DNA from: Clostridia bacterium | Lineage (GTDB): Bacteria > Bacillota > Clostridia > Christensenellales > Aristaeellaceae | Length of the DNA: 64,000 bases | Assembly: GCA_017936765.1 (NCBI GenBank) | Contig: JAGBEX010000014.1 | Location: 310,001-374,000, forward strand | Direction: 5' to 3' | In this document: in pieces, positions 34,542-44,800 of the stretch | How positions within the stretch are numbered: the stretch's first letter is position 1 | How the letters are laid out: the number at the start of each line of letters is the position of its first letter | Translations under genes and position numbers: made by a program | The notes under the pieces: model-generated | Told to the model about the DNA's origin: nothing | The model's database searches: none | What the model saw: the letters and a program-made list of their open reading frames with translations, nothing else

Positions 34542-35492
34542 ATGAAAACCAAGAAGAAGCTCGTAGTCCTTGCCGTATTCGTATGCCTGATCGTCATTGC
34601 CGCCGTTGCTGTTGTACTGCTCAACCCCGGCACCAAGGAAAAGACCTACAACGTCGGCATCCTGCAGTTTGTGCAGCACGATGCTTTGGACCAGGCCACC
34701 AAGGGCTTCCAGGATACCCTGACCGCCAAGCTGGGCGACAAAGTCAAGTTTGATGTGCAGAATGCTTCCGGCGATACCGCCAACTGCTCTACCATCGCCA
34801 CCACCTTTGCCTCCAACGGTGTGGATCTGATCATGGCCAACGCTACCCCTGCTGTGCAGTCCGCCATGAGCGCCACCGCCGATATCCCCGTTGTTGGCAC
34901 CTCTGTGACCGTGTACAACTTCCTGGAGGGCGCCACCAATGTTACCGGCACCTCCGACCTGGCTCCCCTGGACGGCCAGGCCAACATGATCCTGGAGCTG
35001 TTCCCCGATACCAAGACCGTCGGCATCCTCTACTGCTCTGCCGAGGCTAACTCCGTCTATCAGGTGCAGGAGGTCTCCAAGTACCTGGCCGCGCTGAACG
35101 TTGACGTGAAGGAATTCCCCTTTGCCGATTCCAACGACGTTGCCTCCGTGGCTCAGATGGCCAGCGATGAGGTGGACGTGATCTACATCCCCACCGACAA
35201 TACCGCCGCTGCCTATACCGAGACCATTGCCAACGTAGTGCTGCCTGCCAAGGTTCCCGTGGTGGCTGGCGAAAGCGGCATCTGCTCCGGCTGCGGCGTG
35301 GCTACCCTGTCCATCAGCTATTATGATCTGGGCTGCGCCACCGCTGAAATGGCTTACGATATCCTGGTCAATGGCACCAAGCCCGCTGATATGGAGATCA
35401 AGTATGCTCCCCAGTTCACCAAGATGTACAACGCCGCCAACGCTGCCGAGCTGGGCGTGACCATCCCCGAAGGCTATACCGCCATCGAGTAA
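34542..35492 (+). CDS. ABC transporter substrate-binding protein (TrpX-like)
   Basis: A 316-residue binding protein of the ABC_sub_bind (PF04392) family, as in TrpX/VanX-type uptake systems. YNVGILQFVQHDALDQATKGF, DLIMANATPAVQSA, the PDTKTVGILYCSAEANS segment and the VPVVAGE end strand are typical. The N-terminus is a basic start plus one long hydrophobic helix (about 7-27) with a Cys at 15, but FVC is not a lipobox; it looks like an uncleaved anchor rather than a lipoprotein signal. Substrates of the family include tryptophan or tyrosine; not provable here. Confidence 0.88.
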   Translation: MKTKKKLVVLAVFVCLIVIAAVAVVLLNPGTKEKTYNVGILQFVQHDALDQATKGFQDTLTAKLGDKVKFDVQNASGDTANCSTIATTFASNGVDLIMANATPAVQSAMSATADIPVVGTSVTVYNFLEGATNVTGTSDLAPLDGQANMILELFPDTKTVGILYCSAEANSVYQVQEVSKYLAALNVDVKEFPFADSNDVASVAQMASDEVDVIYIPTDNTAAAYTETIANVVLPAKVPVVAGESGICSGCGVATLSISYYDLGCATAEMAYDILVNGTKPADMEIKYAPQFTKMYNAANAAELGVTIPEGYTAIE

Positions 35493-35521
35493 TTCACGCT
35501 GAACCATCTTCCGTGATACAA

Positions 35522-35562
35522 GCGCCATGAAAGTGGATGCATTCCTTTCATGGCGCGTTTTT
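35522..35562 (+). terminator. terminator-like attenuator between binding protein and permease
   Basis: A perfect 12-bp stem (35522-35533 with 35545-35556), 11-base loop, then GTTTTTT-like tract. It lies inside the operon, so partial read-through would lower permease/ATPase output relative to the binding protein. Confidence 0.75.
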
Positions 35563-35590
35563 CGCATCAATGCACGAGGAGGAACCTCAC

Positions 35591-36520
35591 TTGGATATTA
35601 TCAAGCTTTTCAACGCCATGCCCGGCGCCATTTCTCAGGGTGTTATCTGGGGCATCATGGCCATTGGTGTCTACATCACCTATCGCATCCTGGACGTGGC
35701 CGACCTGACCGTGGATGGCTCCATTGCCACCGGCGGCGCTGTGGCAGCCATGCTCATCACCTCCGGCTGCGATGCCTCGCTGGCCCTGGTGGTGGCTTTC
35801 CTGGTGGGTATGCTGGCTGGTCTGGTCACCGGTCTGTTCCACACCAACATGGGCATCCCTGCCATTCTGGCTGGCATCCTGACGCAGCTGGCGCTGTACT
35901 CCATCAACCTGCGCATCATGGACAACAAGGCGAATACCGCTGTCAGCGCCAACAAGTTTGACCTGCTGGTTTCCTCCCGCAATGTGCGCGCCTTTTCCCT
36001 TGAAAACCCCATCCTGCTGCTGGCTGTGATCACCGCCGTGATCATCGTGCTTCTGTATTGGTTCTTCGGCACCGAATACGGCTGCTCCCTGCGCGCCACC
36101 GGCTCCAACGCCAACATGGCCCGCGCCCAGGGCATCAACACCAACCGCGGCACCGTGTTTGGCCTGATGCTCTCCAACGGCATCGTGGCGCTTGCCGGTG
36201 CGCTGCTGACCCAGTATCAGGGCTTTGCAGATGTTAGCATGGGGCGCGGCGCCATCGTCATCGGCCTGGCGGCTGTGATCATTGGTGAGGTCGTGTTCGG
36301 CAAGGTCTTCCGCAACTTTGGCCTCAAGCTGCTGGCTGTTTCCCTGGGTGCTGTGATCTACTACATGGTCATTCAGGTGGTTTTGTGGCTGGGTCTGAAC
36401 ACCAACGACCTGAAGATGCTCACCGCCCTGGTGGTGGCGCTGTTCCTGGCTATCCCCCATTGGAAGGCCAAGCTGGCCACCTCCAGCATGATGAAGAAGG
36501 AGGGCGAAGCCGATGCTTAA
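35591..36520 (+). CDS. ABC transporter permease (TrpY-like)
   Basis: A 309-residue membrane protein with about eight to nine helices of the BPD_transp_2 type. LDVADLTVDGSIATGGAVAAMLI, NMGIPAILAGILTQLALYSINL and GCSLRATGSNANMARAQGIN are characteristic. Start is taken as TTG 35591, eight bases after GAGGAGG; an ATG at 35570 upstream overlaps that site and is less likely. It overlaps the ATPase gene by eight bases. Confidence 0.9.
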   Translation: MDIIKLFNAMPGAISQGVIWGIMAIGVYITYRILDVADLTVDGSIATGGAVAAMLITSGCDASLALVVAFLVGMLAGLVTGLFHTNMGIPAILAGILTQLALYSINLRIMDNKANTAVSANKFDLLVSSRNVRAFSLENPILLLAVITAVIIVLLYWFFGTEYGCSLRATGSNANMARAQGINTNRGTVFGLMLSNGIVALAGALLTQYQGFADVSMGRGAIVIGLAAVIIGEVVFGKVFRNFGLKLLAVSLGAVIYYMVIQVVLWLGLNTNDLKMLTALVVALFLAIPHWKAKLATSSMMKKEGEADA

Positions 36521-37307
36521 GATCGAACACATCGCTAAGACCTTCAACCCCGGTACCATCACCGAAAAGAAAGCGCTCACCGACTGCCACCTGCACCTGC
36601 AGCCCGGCGATTTTGTTACCGTGATCGGCGGCAACGGCGCAGGTAAATCCACCATGCTCAATGCTGTTGCAGGCACCTTCCTGGTGGACAAGGGCAGCAT
36701 CGCCATCGATGGCGTGGATGTGACCCGCCTGCCGGAACACAAGCGTGCCAAGTACCTCGGCCGTGTTTTCCAGGATCCCATGACCGGCACCGCCGCCACC
36801 ATGTCCATTGAGGAAAACCTTGCCCTGGCCTACCGCCGCGGCAAGCCCCGCACCCTGTGCTGGGGCATCAGCAACAAGGAGCGCGAACTGTATCGCGAGC
36901 AGCTCAAGACCCTGGAGCTTGGCCTGGAGGATCGTATGTCCGCCCGGATAGGCCTGCTCTCCGGTGGCCAGCGACAGGCGCTGACCCTGCTGATGGCCAC
37001 CCTGCAAAAGCCCAAGCTTCTCCTGCTGGACGAGCATACCGCCGCCCTTGACCCCAAGACCGCTGCCAAGGTGCTTCAACTGACCCGCAAGCTGGTGGCC
37101 GAAAACAACCTCACCGCGCTGATGATCACCCACAACATGAAGGACGCCCTGCAATACGGCAACCGCACCATTATGATGCACGAGGGCAAGATCATCCTGG
37201 ACATCGACCGCGAGGCCAAGGCACGGCTGAAGGTGGAAGATCTGCTGATGATGTTTGAAAAGGCCAGCGGCGCCGGACTGAACAACGACAGAATGCTGCT
37301 TGGCTAA
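36513..37307 (+). CDS. ABC transporter ATPase (TrpZ-like)
   Basis: A 264-residue nucleotide-binding subunit. Walker A GGNGAGKST, Q-loop VFQDPM, signature LLSGGQRQALTLLMA, Walker B LLLLDEHTAALDP and H-loop MITHN are intact. The HTAALDP form (H in place of P) is typical of the YckI/TrpZ-like group. Closed by a terminator. Confidence 0.92.
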   Translation: MLKIEHIAKTFNPGTITEKKALTDCHLHLQPGDFVTVIGGNGAGKSTMLNAVAGTFLVDKGSIAIDGVDVTRLPEHKRAKYLGRVFQDPMTGTAATMSIEENLALAYRRGKPRTLCWGISNKERELYREQLKTLELGLEDRMSARIGLLSGGQRQALTLLMATLQKPKLLLLDEHTAALDPKTAAKVLQLTRKLVAENNLTALMITHNMKDALQYGNRTIMMHEGKIILDIDREAKARLKVEDLLMMFEKASGAGLNNDRMLLG

Positions 37308-37317
37308 ACATGAAAAA

Positions 37318-37350
37318 CCGCTCACCATAATTCAGGTGAGCGGCTTTTCT
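37318..37350 (+). terminator. rho-independent terminator of the TrpXYZ-type operon
   Basis: CCGCTCACC (37318-37326) pairs with GGTGAGCGG (37335-37343), followed by CTTTTCT. Confidence 0.8.
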
Positions 37351-37546
37351 ATCTCCCGGGTGGTGTCGGAGGGTCGAAACCCTTCGACTATATTCGTATC
37401 CGGCGGCTTTGCCGACGGGGCGGGGCGTTTTCAGCTCAGCCGAAAACATTCCTTACACGGAGGAACGGCCGTGGACGGCGCTTGCGCCGGACACAGTGAC
37501 GGAGTGCAACCTCCGCAAAGTGGATTTGCCACTTTGCGGAACAGCA
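37351..37546. repeat. hairpin-rich non-coding block, probable dispersed repeat
   Basis: About 200 bases with no credible gene but at least five compact palindromes in a row: 37373-37388, 37404-37414, GTTTTC/GAAAAC (37427-37447), CGGCGC-TT-GCGCCG (37476-37489) and a perfect 12-bp stem (37512-37523 with 37529-37540). Sequence of this kind, with the same hairpins, is familiar to me as an interspersed element in gut Clostridia genomes; this cannot be verified from one copy. The last hairpin lies three bases past the GH39 stop region and could also end that transcript. Confidence 0.5.
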
Positions 37547-39055
37547 TCAGCTGTGCTTGCGATACCAATGGTATTCGTAGCCGTAGTCGCTTTCCTCGGA
37601 GATGGAGGTCAGCTCGAAATGCACCACCGCATTCTCCTTCAGGTTCAGCTTCACCGCCACCCAGCCGTCATCCGCATCCACATTGGTGGACTGGCACAGG
37701 GGCTGGCCAGCCTTGCGCAGGAAGTCCAGCTGAGCATTGGTCAGGGAGGCAGGCTCGCCCATGTCGTGCCAGGCCTTCAGCGGGTTGCAGCACTTCTCGT
37801 CCACCGTGCGGGTCAAGAGGCCAACGGTCCCCTCCGCAGGCACGTTCAGGTCGATGTCCAGCTCGCTGCGTTCCTCGCGGCACAGGTTCCAGGCCACGCC
37901 CTCATAGGAGCCATCCTTGCGGCGCATCAGCACCATATGCTCATCGCGGTACACGCACTCCCCCTTCAGGTTGTTGAAGAAGGCAAACGTCCACAGCGTG
38001 GGCTTGGCGATCAGCTGATTGGCGATCATGCCAAAGCCGCCGTGGAAGGGACGCACCGGCACACCGGCTTCCTCGAACACATCGCCGAAGGTCCAGTAGG
38101 AATAGGAGGCCGCCACATCGCCAAAGCAAGCCAGGATGCCAGCGATATACGCCGCATTCAGGTTGGTATCGTGAATGGGGCAGAAGGGATTGTAGGAGGT
38201 GTTGAACTCCGTGATGTGCATCTCCATGCCCTTGTATTCCGGGAAGCTGTCGATCAGGTCGCGGGTACCCTTCATTTCGCTGTACAGGTCTTCCACCGTG
38301 CGCATGGTGTGATACATATACTTGCCCTTGCGCTCCGGCGTTTCGCCCATGTAGGCATGGCGGGACACAAAGTCCAGGGGCAGCTTCTTGTCCCGGCAGA
38401 AGGTCAGGAAATCCCGGATCCAGTCCGGCGTGGTGCTGCCGCCGCACACCGCAGGGCCACCAACGCGCATATTGGGCAGGGCTTCCTTCACCGCCTGGGA
38501 GGTTACCTCGTACAGGTGGAGATACTTCTCCTTGTCCGCATTCTCCCAGAAGCCCGGCAGGTTCGGCTCGTTCCACACCTCGCAGGGCCAGGTGGAGACC
38601 TCCTCCTCGCCATAGCGCTCCGCCAGGTGATGCAACGTAGCCTTCACCAGGTTGCACCAGGCAGCATCATCAGCAGGAGGCGTGGTGTTGCCCTTCCAGT
38701 AGAAAAGGGTCTGCTTGCCGCTGGCCATCTTCTCCGGCATAAAGCCTAGCTCCAGGAAAGGCTTGATGCCCTGCTCCTTGTAGTAGTCCATCACCCGATC
38801 CAGATAGGTGAAGTTGTAGGTCACACGCTCCACGCCATCAGCATCGGTGTACGGCTGATAGATGGCCATGTCGTCGCAGAACAGGCCGTGGCCGCGGATG
38901 TGCTTGAAGCCCGCCTCAGCCTGCGCCATGGCCAGCTGATCCTGATATTCCTTCTGCAGCGCCAGACCCATGCGGCCGGTACCCACGCAGAAGGCCGCAT
39001 TGTTGTTGAACTTGGCCGTATCACCATGCTTGATGTTGATAGAAATATGCTTCAT
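37547..39055 (-). CDS. glycoside hydrolase family 39 (beta-xylosidase type)
   Basis: A 502-residue GH39 enzyme. The likely acid/base is E163 in WNEPNLPGFW and the nucleophile E283 in HITEFNTSY, with the RGHGLFCDDMAIY and FLELGFMPEKMASG segments typical of the family. A small C-terminal beta domain ends in YEYHWYRKHS. No signal peptide, so it is cytoplasmic and would act on imported xylo-oligosaccharides. It follows the MBL gene by 14 bases and shares its transcript. Confidence 0.92.
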   Translation of the reverse strand: MKHISINIKHGDTAKFNNNAAFCVGTGRMGLALQKEYQDQLAMAQAEAGFKHIRGHGLFCDDMAIYQPYTDADGVERVTYNFTYLDRVMDYYKEQGIKPFLELGFMPEKMASGKQTLFYWKGNTTPPADDAAWCNLVKATLHHLAERYGEEEVSTWPCEVWNEPNLPGFWENADKEKYLHLYEVTSQAVKEALPNMRVGGPAVCGGSTTPDWIRDFLTFCRDKKLPLDFVSRHAYMGETPERKGKYMYHTMRTVEDLYSEMKGTRDLIDSFPEYKGMEMHITEFNTSYNPFCPIHDTNLNAAYIAGILACFGDVAASYSYWTFGDVFEEAGVPVRPFHGGFGMIANQLIAKPTLWTFAFFNNLKGECVYRDEHMVLMRRKDGSYEGVAWNLCREERSELDIDLNVPAEGTVGLLTRTVDEKCCNPLKAWHDMGEPASLTNAQLDFLRKAGQPLCQSTNVDADDGWVAVKLNLKENAVVHFELTSISEESDYGYEYHWYRKHS

Positions 39056-39069
39056 CGTTCTTCATCCTT

Positions 39070-39852
39070 TCACAGGCCAGCCTTGGCCCAGTCAAACACA
39101 AAGATCTGACCATGGGGCAATTCTGCCTGGTGTGTATCAATGGCTTCGTAAGGGGTAATGTCCACCGGCTTGGCTGAGCGCAGCACATCGTCCGTCAGTC
39201 CGTTCAGAAAATCATCCATCATGCTGCGCTCAAACAGCATGGGTTGATGGGAGCAAAGCACATGGGTGTGAGGCAGCTGCATCAACCTGCGCACATTGGC
39301 GCGATGCTCCTGCGCCCCCAGCGCCGCCGGAAAGAACAGCCACGTGCAGGGGTTCCAATCGTCTGCTGAAAGCAGCAGCTGCCGCTCCGCCACATAGATC
39401 ACCGCCGAGCCGGGCGTGTGGCCGGGACAATGGATCACCTGCGCCGTCATGCCACCCAGGTCGATGGCACCCTCCTGCAAGTTTTCCGGCACGGAAGGGG
39501 CAAAAGTGAGATAATCCTGCACAACCTGCAGGCCCTTGCCCTCGGCCTGCTCCTTCACGATGCTCCGCTGCTTCTCCCCTGTATAGGTGAGGAAATCGGG
39601 GATATCCTCGGCAAACATATAGGTTTTGTCGAACCAGCGTGCGCCGATGGCGTGGTCGTGATGTCCATGGGACAGGATCACCGTCAGGGGCTTGTCCGTC
39701 AAGGTGCGGACAAAGGCATGAACGTCCTCCACACCATAGCCGGTATCGAACAGAAGCGCCTGCTTTTCACCCACCAGCAGCGTCATGCACACACCCATAC
39801 CATCCCGGATGTGGAAGACGCCTGGCAGTACCTCCCTGTGTTCAAAGGCCAT
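39070..39852 (-). CDS. metallo-beta-lactamase fold hydrolase
   Basis: A 260-residue MBL-fold protein. The metal motif is LSHGHHDHAIG; further motifs are LLFDTGYGVEDV, IHCPGHTPGSAVIY and SADDW. Start ATG 39852 follows AAAGGAGGCG. Substrate unknown; co-transcription with GH39 hints at a role in sugar-ester or lactone metabolism, but this is weak. Confidence 0.88.
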   Translation of the reverse strand: MAFEHREVLPGVFHIRDGMGVCMTLLVGEKQALLFDTGYGVEDVHAFVRTLTDKPLTVILSHGHHDHAIGARWFDKTYMFAEDIPDFLTYTGEKQRSIVKEQAEGKGLQVVQDYLTFAPSVPENLQEGAIDLGGMTAQVIHCPGHTPGSAVIYVAERQLLLSADDWNPCTWLFFPAALGAQEHRANVRRLMQLPHTHVLCSHQPMLFERSMMDDFLNGLTDDVLRSAKPVDITPYEAIDTHQAELPHGQIFVFDWAKAGL

Positions 39853-39918
39853 CAAAAATCGCCTCCTTTGGTCTGTTCCATACTTCGACAATGTGCCTTC
39901 CATCCCCTCCTAAATGCA

Positions 39919-39957
39919 CGAAATGCGCTTGTTTCGTCTCAAAAAAAATGATATAAT
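39919..39957 (+). promoter_or_regulatory. promoter of the GH67 gene with overlapping operator-like palindrome
   Basis: TTGTTT (39929-39934) and TATAAT (39952-39957), 17-base spacer. An 18-bp imperfect palindrome (39919-39936), with arms CGAAA and TTTCG around a GC centre, covers the -35. The shape recalls LacI-family operators. Confidence 0.5.
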
Positions 39958-39999
39958 TCCCATGATTCAAAGCCTATACAGAAAGGATCACCTGCGACT

Positions 40000-41841
40000 A
40001 TGAACAAACGTCTTACATGGCTTCCTTTTTTGTCTGAAGATATCCCCGCTTCCCTGGTCGCTCCCGAGCAAATCGCCCGGTTCGAGCTGGATCAGGCGCT
40101 GCCCAAGCTGGCTCCCGGCAAGACGGCCGAGCTAACCATCGTCGATGCCATGGAGGAAGGCTACTCCATCCAGCAGTACGGCGATCTGTTCTCCATCATC
40201 GGCGGCAAGGTGGGCGTGCTGTATGGTACCTATAATCTGCTGATGAACCTGGCTACCGGCCATCCCCTGCCCGAGGGTGACCAACAGCCCCGTTACGGTA
40301 TGCGTATGCTGAACTGCTGGGACAACGCCAGCGGCGATATCGAGCGCGGCTATGCCGGTCGCAGCCTGTTTTTTGAGAACAACAAGTTCGATTACGATCC
40401 CCAGCGTATGCGCCAGCTGGGTCGTATGCTGGCCTCCGTTGGCCTCAACGTGATGTGCATCAACAACGTGAACGTGCGCTATCCTGCCGACCAGCTCATC
40501 GAAAGCTGGCTGCCGGAGCTGGCCAAGCTGGCCGCCATCTTCCGCCCCTTCGGCGTGAAGCTGATGGTCTCCATCGACTACTCCGCCCCCATGCGTCACG
40601 GCATCCCCACCGCCGATCCCCTGGACAAGTATGTGCAGGGCTGGTGGGCGCGCCAGACCGAGATCGTCTATCAGGCCATCCCCGACCTGGCAGGCTTCCT
40701 GGTCAAGGCCGACAGCGAAGGTCGCCCCGGCCCCTTCACCTACGGCCGCAACCATGCCGAGGGTGCCAATATGCTCGCCCGCGCCCTGAAGCCCTTTGGC
40801 GGCAAGCTGGTGTGGCGCTGCTTTGTGTACAACTGCCAGCAGGACTGGCGCGACACCACCACCGACCGTCCCAAGGCTGCCTACGACCACTACGCCTACC
40901 TGGATGGCCAGTTTGAGGATAACGTGATCCTGCAGATCAAGAACGGCCCCTTCGATTTCCAGGTGCGCGAGCCTGTGTCCCCCCTGCTGTATGCCATGCC
41001 CAAGACCAACCTGGCCATCGAATTCCAGCTGGCCCAGGAATACACCGGCCAGCAGGTAGACATCTTCGCCATGCCTCCCATGTGGCGCGAAGTCTATGAC
41101 GATATGCCCGCCGATAAGGTGATGTCCATTGCCGCCGTGACCAACCTGGGTCGCGACGAGAACTACACCGGCCATCCCTTCGCTGCGGTGAACCTCTTTG
41201 GCTATGGCCTGTTTGCCTGGAATCCGGACATTCAGCCGGAGAAGATCATCCGTCTGTGGACTCGCCTGACCTACCGCATGGATCAGTTCAGCGAGGATGC
41301 GCTGGTGAGCCTGCTGATGGGCAGCCGCCGCACCTACGAGAAATACACCGCGCCCCTGGGCCTGTGCTGGATGATCAGCCCCAACCACCACTACGGCCCC
41401 AGCCCCAGCGGCTATGAGTATCAGGCCTGGGGTACCTACCACAAGGCTGCCCGCGATGCCGTGGGTATTGACCGTACCGCCAGCGGCACCGGCTATCTTC
41501 TGCAGTATCCCGAAGAGTTCCAGAAGCTCTACGGCACCCCCGAAACCTGCCCCGACCTGCTGAAGCTCTTCTTCCACCGCCTGCGCTATGATTACGTCAT
41601 GTCCGATGGCCGCACCATGATCCAGCGCATCTACGACGACCACTTCGAGGGTCTGGAAGAGACCCGCGCCATGGCCGAGACCCTCAAGGCGCTGCCCCTG
41701 CCCTCTCCCGACAAGGAGGAAGTGCTGGAGCGCATGGAGCGCCAGCTGAAGAATGCCAAGGAGTGGTGCGACATTGTGAACACCTTCTTCCGCCGCTATT
41801 CCGGCGTGGAGGACGCCCACGGCCGTACCATCTACCGCTAA
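40000..41841 (+). CDS. glycoside hydrolase family 67, alpha-glucuronidase
   Basis: A 613-residue GH67-type enzyme, which removes 4-O-methyl-glucuronic acid from the ends of xylo-oligosaccharides. GMRMLNCWDNASGDIERGYAGRSLFF, FLVKADSEGRPGPFTYGRNHAEGANMLARAL and IEFQLAQEYTGQQ are strong family segments; the catalytic acids lie in these last two. It is shorter than usual (about 680-730), mostly through a reduced N-terminal domain. No signal peptide. It diverges from the GH39/MBL pair. Confidence 0.93.
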   Translation: MNKRLTWLPFLSEDIPASLVAPEQIARFELDQALPKLAPGKTAELTIVDAMEEGYSIQQYGDLFSIIGGKVGVLYGTYNLLMNLATGHPLPEGDQQPRYGMRMLNCWDNASGDIERGYAGRSLFFENNKFDYDPQRMRQLGRMLASVGLNVMCINNVNVRYPADQLIESWLPELAKLAAIFRPFGVKLMVSIDYSAPMRHGIPTADPLDKYVQGWWARQTEIVYQAIPDLAGFLVKADSEGRPGPFTYGRNHAEGANMLARALKPFGGKLVWRCFVYNCQQDWRDTTTDRPKAAYDHYAYLDGQFEDNVILQIKNGPFDFQVREPVSPLLYAMPKTNLAIEFQLAQEYTGQQVDIFAMPPMWREVYDDMPADKVMSIAAVTNLGRDENYTGHPFAAVNLFGYGLFAWNPDIQPEKIIRLWTRLTYRMDQFSEDALVSLLMGSRRTYEKYTAPLGLCWMISPNHHYGPSPSGYEYQAWGTYHKAARDAVGIDRTASGTGYLLQYPEEFQKLYGTPETCPDLLKLFFHRLRYDYVMSDGRTMIQRIYDDHFEGLEETRAMAETLKALPLPSPDKEEVLERMERQLKNAKEWCDIVNTFFRRYSGVEDAHGRTIYR

Positions 41842-41854
41842 CACACATACAAAT

Positions 41855-41894
41855 GCCGCCTGCCGATATGCTCGACAGGCGGCTGTTTTTTATT
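41855..41894 (+). terminator. rho-independent terminator of the GH67 gene
   Basis: GCCGCCTG (41855-41862) pairs with CAGGCGGC (41876-41883), then TGTTTTTTATTT. It also stands at the end of the convergent GH2 gene. Confidence 0.8.
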
Positions 41895-44800
41895 TGCTGA
41901 ACTGGAAGCCGTAGAAATCAAACTGACTGCCCGGCAGGAACACAAAGCTTACCGTGCATACCCCCGACAGCACGTCCATCTCGAACTGCTGCTGGCTGCG
42001 TCCGGTACCCTTGAACTGGGCCAGCGTGGTCAGCGTTTCGCCGTCCTCCCGCTCAAAGCGCACCGTCACCGGGTTGGCAGCAAGCGGTGTGGCGCCATCC
42101 AGCATCAGCATGGCGTGGTCGGCCTCACCAAAGTCCATCTGCCCATACAGCAGCGACACATTGTTGCCGATGCCCATCACGCCCGCTTCCGTGCGCAGGA
42201 AGCTGTCGCCATACACGGTATCAGCCTCCAGGCTGGTCAGGGGCAGCCATGCGCGGCTCTGCCTGGTGAAGGAGAAGCCCTTCAAATGCACCTTCAGCTC
42301 CATGGAGAAGCACAGCGTCTGCACGCCCGTCAGGCGTCGGGGCAGCTTGTAGGTCTCCGGCTGATACACATTCCACCGGCTGGGCTTCTGATAGGGCAGC
42401 ACCGCCAGCTTTTCGCCGTCCTGGCGGGGATCCCCCAGCCACAGCGTCAGCTCGTAGCGGTTGCTGTCCAAGGCAAAGATGGGCAGGGTGATCTCATCCG
42501 AGCCAATGTCGCCAAAGTCCACCTGCTGGAAGCCCACCATGCTGTAGCCATCCCGACAGAAGGCCACGCCCTGCTCGTTGCCAGGGGTGATCTCGCCATC
42601 GGACAGCGTGTACAAACCTGCGCTGACAAAGCCATAGGGGTCGAGATTGGGCTTGCCCAGCCCGCTGATGCTGATCTCCTGCTGGGAGATCACCCGCGGA
42701 TGCGGATAGCCATTGTTACAGGTCGCCCGCAGGTAGATATCCCCATCGCCCATCGTCTGGACCGTCACATACCCGTCACCGCTGTCGATCACCGCGCAGG
42801 GCGACTCGATGCCCTTGTCCGTGGTCACGCGATAGCTGATGGGCTGCTTGTCCGCATCATCCGGCAAGGTCTTCACCGCAAAGGTCACGCTGCGGCACTC
42901 CAGGTTCAGCTCCTTGCTGCCCATGGGGATCAGCTCGATTTTACGCACAGGACGCTCCATGGGCATATCAGCATCGACGTAGGGTCGGTGTTTTGCAGCA
43001 CCAGACCGACGGTCGGTTTGCAGCGCCGGAATCTCCAGCACAGTCGGTTCCTTCTCCGGAGAAGAAACCGCCACACGAACCACACAGGACTGGTCAGGAG
43101 CGCCCACCATGGCCAGCAGCTTGCCGCTGAACAGGCGCCGGGTGTTGGTTTTGTAGCCCTCCTGCAGGTCAGTACTGTCGCCATTATCCAGGCCCAGCAG
43201 CACACCGCCAGTCACTTTCACATGGACGCGATCCACCGCATTTTCCACCGGATGCCCGTCCTTGTCCACCATGGAGATGGTCACAAAGGTCATGTCCTCG
43301 CCGTCTGCCAGCAGGTGATCATCCTCCGCCTCCAGCACGATGCGGGCGCTGTCCCCGGAGGTATAGCGCTTGTCCTCAGCGATCAGCTTGCCCTGGGCAT
43401 CATAGGCGCGGGCGCACAGCTCGCCGGGCTGGAAGGGTACCTGCCACATGGGCAGGCAATGCTCCACGCTGCGGCGATCCACAGCCTTGCGCCCCAATGG
43501 TTCTCCATTCAGCAGCAGCTCGCACTCCGCACCGGTGGTCATCACCGCCACGTCGATCAGCTGCCCCGGGTTCCAGTCCCAATGCACCCCAATGTGAGCC
43601 ATGGGTTCATCCGTCCACAGGGCGCGATACAGGTACCAGTATTCCTTGGGGAACACCGCCGTGTCCATCATGCCGAAATAGCTGTTGCGGGTGTGGTAGG
43701 GCGTGGGTTCACCAATGTAGTCAATGCCCGTCCACAGGTACTGACCCAGGGAGTAGGGCGTGTTCAGATCCTCCACCGCGCACCTGCGCATATCCTTGGT
43801 ACCCCAGCTGGTGGTGCTGTTGCCCAGGGACGAGCATTGCTGATCCTCATCTGACAGGATGCTGGCGCTGGCCGGGAAACGATAGATGCCGCGGCTGGAC
43901 AGCGCCGAAGCGGTCTCGCTGCCGTAGATCAGCCAGTTCGGGTGAACCTTGTGGTGGGGCGCATAATACTTCTCGCCATAGTTGTAGCCCACCGCCTCCA
44001 CCAGCTCGGCGCATTTCTGCGCACCCTCCCAGGGCATAAAGTTGGAGCCGATGGTCACCTTGGCGTTGTGCAGGGGATCATGCCGCCGCACCAGCCTGTG
44101 CAGCATGGCGGTGATCTCCTGGCCATGCTCATCCACGTGGGTGTCCAGAATCTCGTTGCCAATGGACCACATCAGCAGGCTGGGATGGTTCCTGTCCCGG
44201 CGCACCCAGCTGGCCACGTCACTTTCCACATTGTCCTTGAAAAACCGTGCATAGTCATAGGTGGTCTTGGGGCGTTCCCACATATCGAAGGCCTCATCCA
44301 CCACCAGAATACCCAATTCGTCGCACAGGTCCATCATCTGCCGCGCCGGAGGATTGTGGGAGGTGCGCAGCGAGTTCACGCCCATGGCCAGCATGGCCTT
44401 CAGCTGACGCCGCGCCGCCTTCACATGGAAAGCAGACCCCAGCGCGCCCAGGTCGTGGTGCAGGCACACGCCGTGCAGCTTAATATGCTCCCCGTTGAGG
44501 AATAGACCCTCGTTAGCATCATACCGCAGGGACTTGAAGCCCACGTTCTGCCGGATGGTCTGCTCCCCCAGCCAGGTCTCCAGCTGATAGCAATTGGGCG
44601 CTTTGCAGCTCCACAAAAGAGGTGCCTCCACCTTCATTTCCACATCACGACCGCTGGCTTCTGCCACCAGCGCACCATCCGGCGTATACAGGTGATGCAC
44701 GGGCTGTGCCTCACCCTCGCCCAGGACCTCCGTCTGCACACGCATCGTCCAGCATTCACCTTCACAGGTGGTGGAGACGTACACGCCATCCAGCGGCATA

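Noticed and set aside
37409..37546. Short protein reading through the hairpin-rich block into the antisense of GH39
   Set aside because: The frame depends on palindromic repeat sequence and then runs antisense to a solid gene; no RBS.
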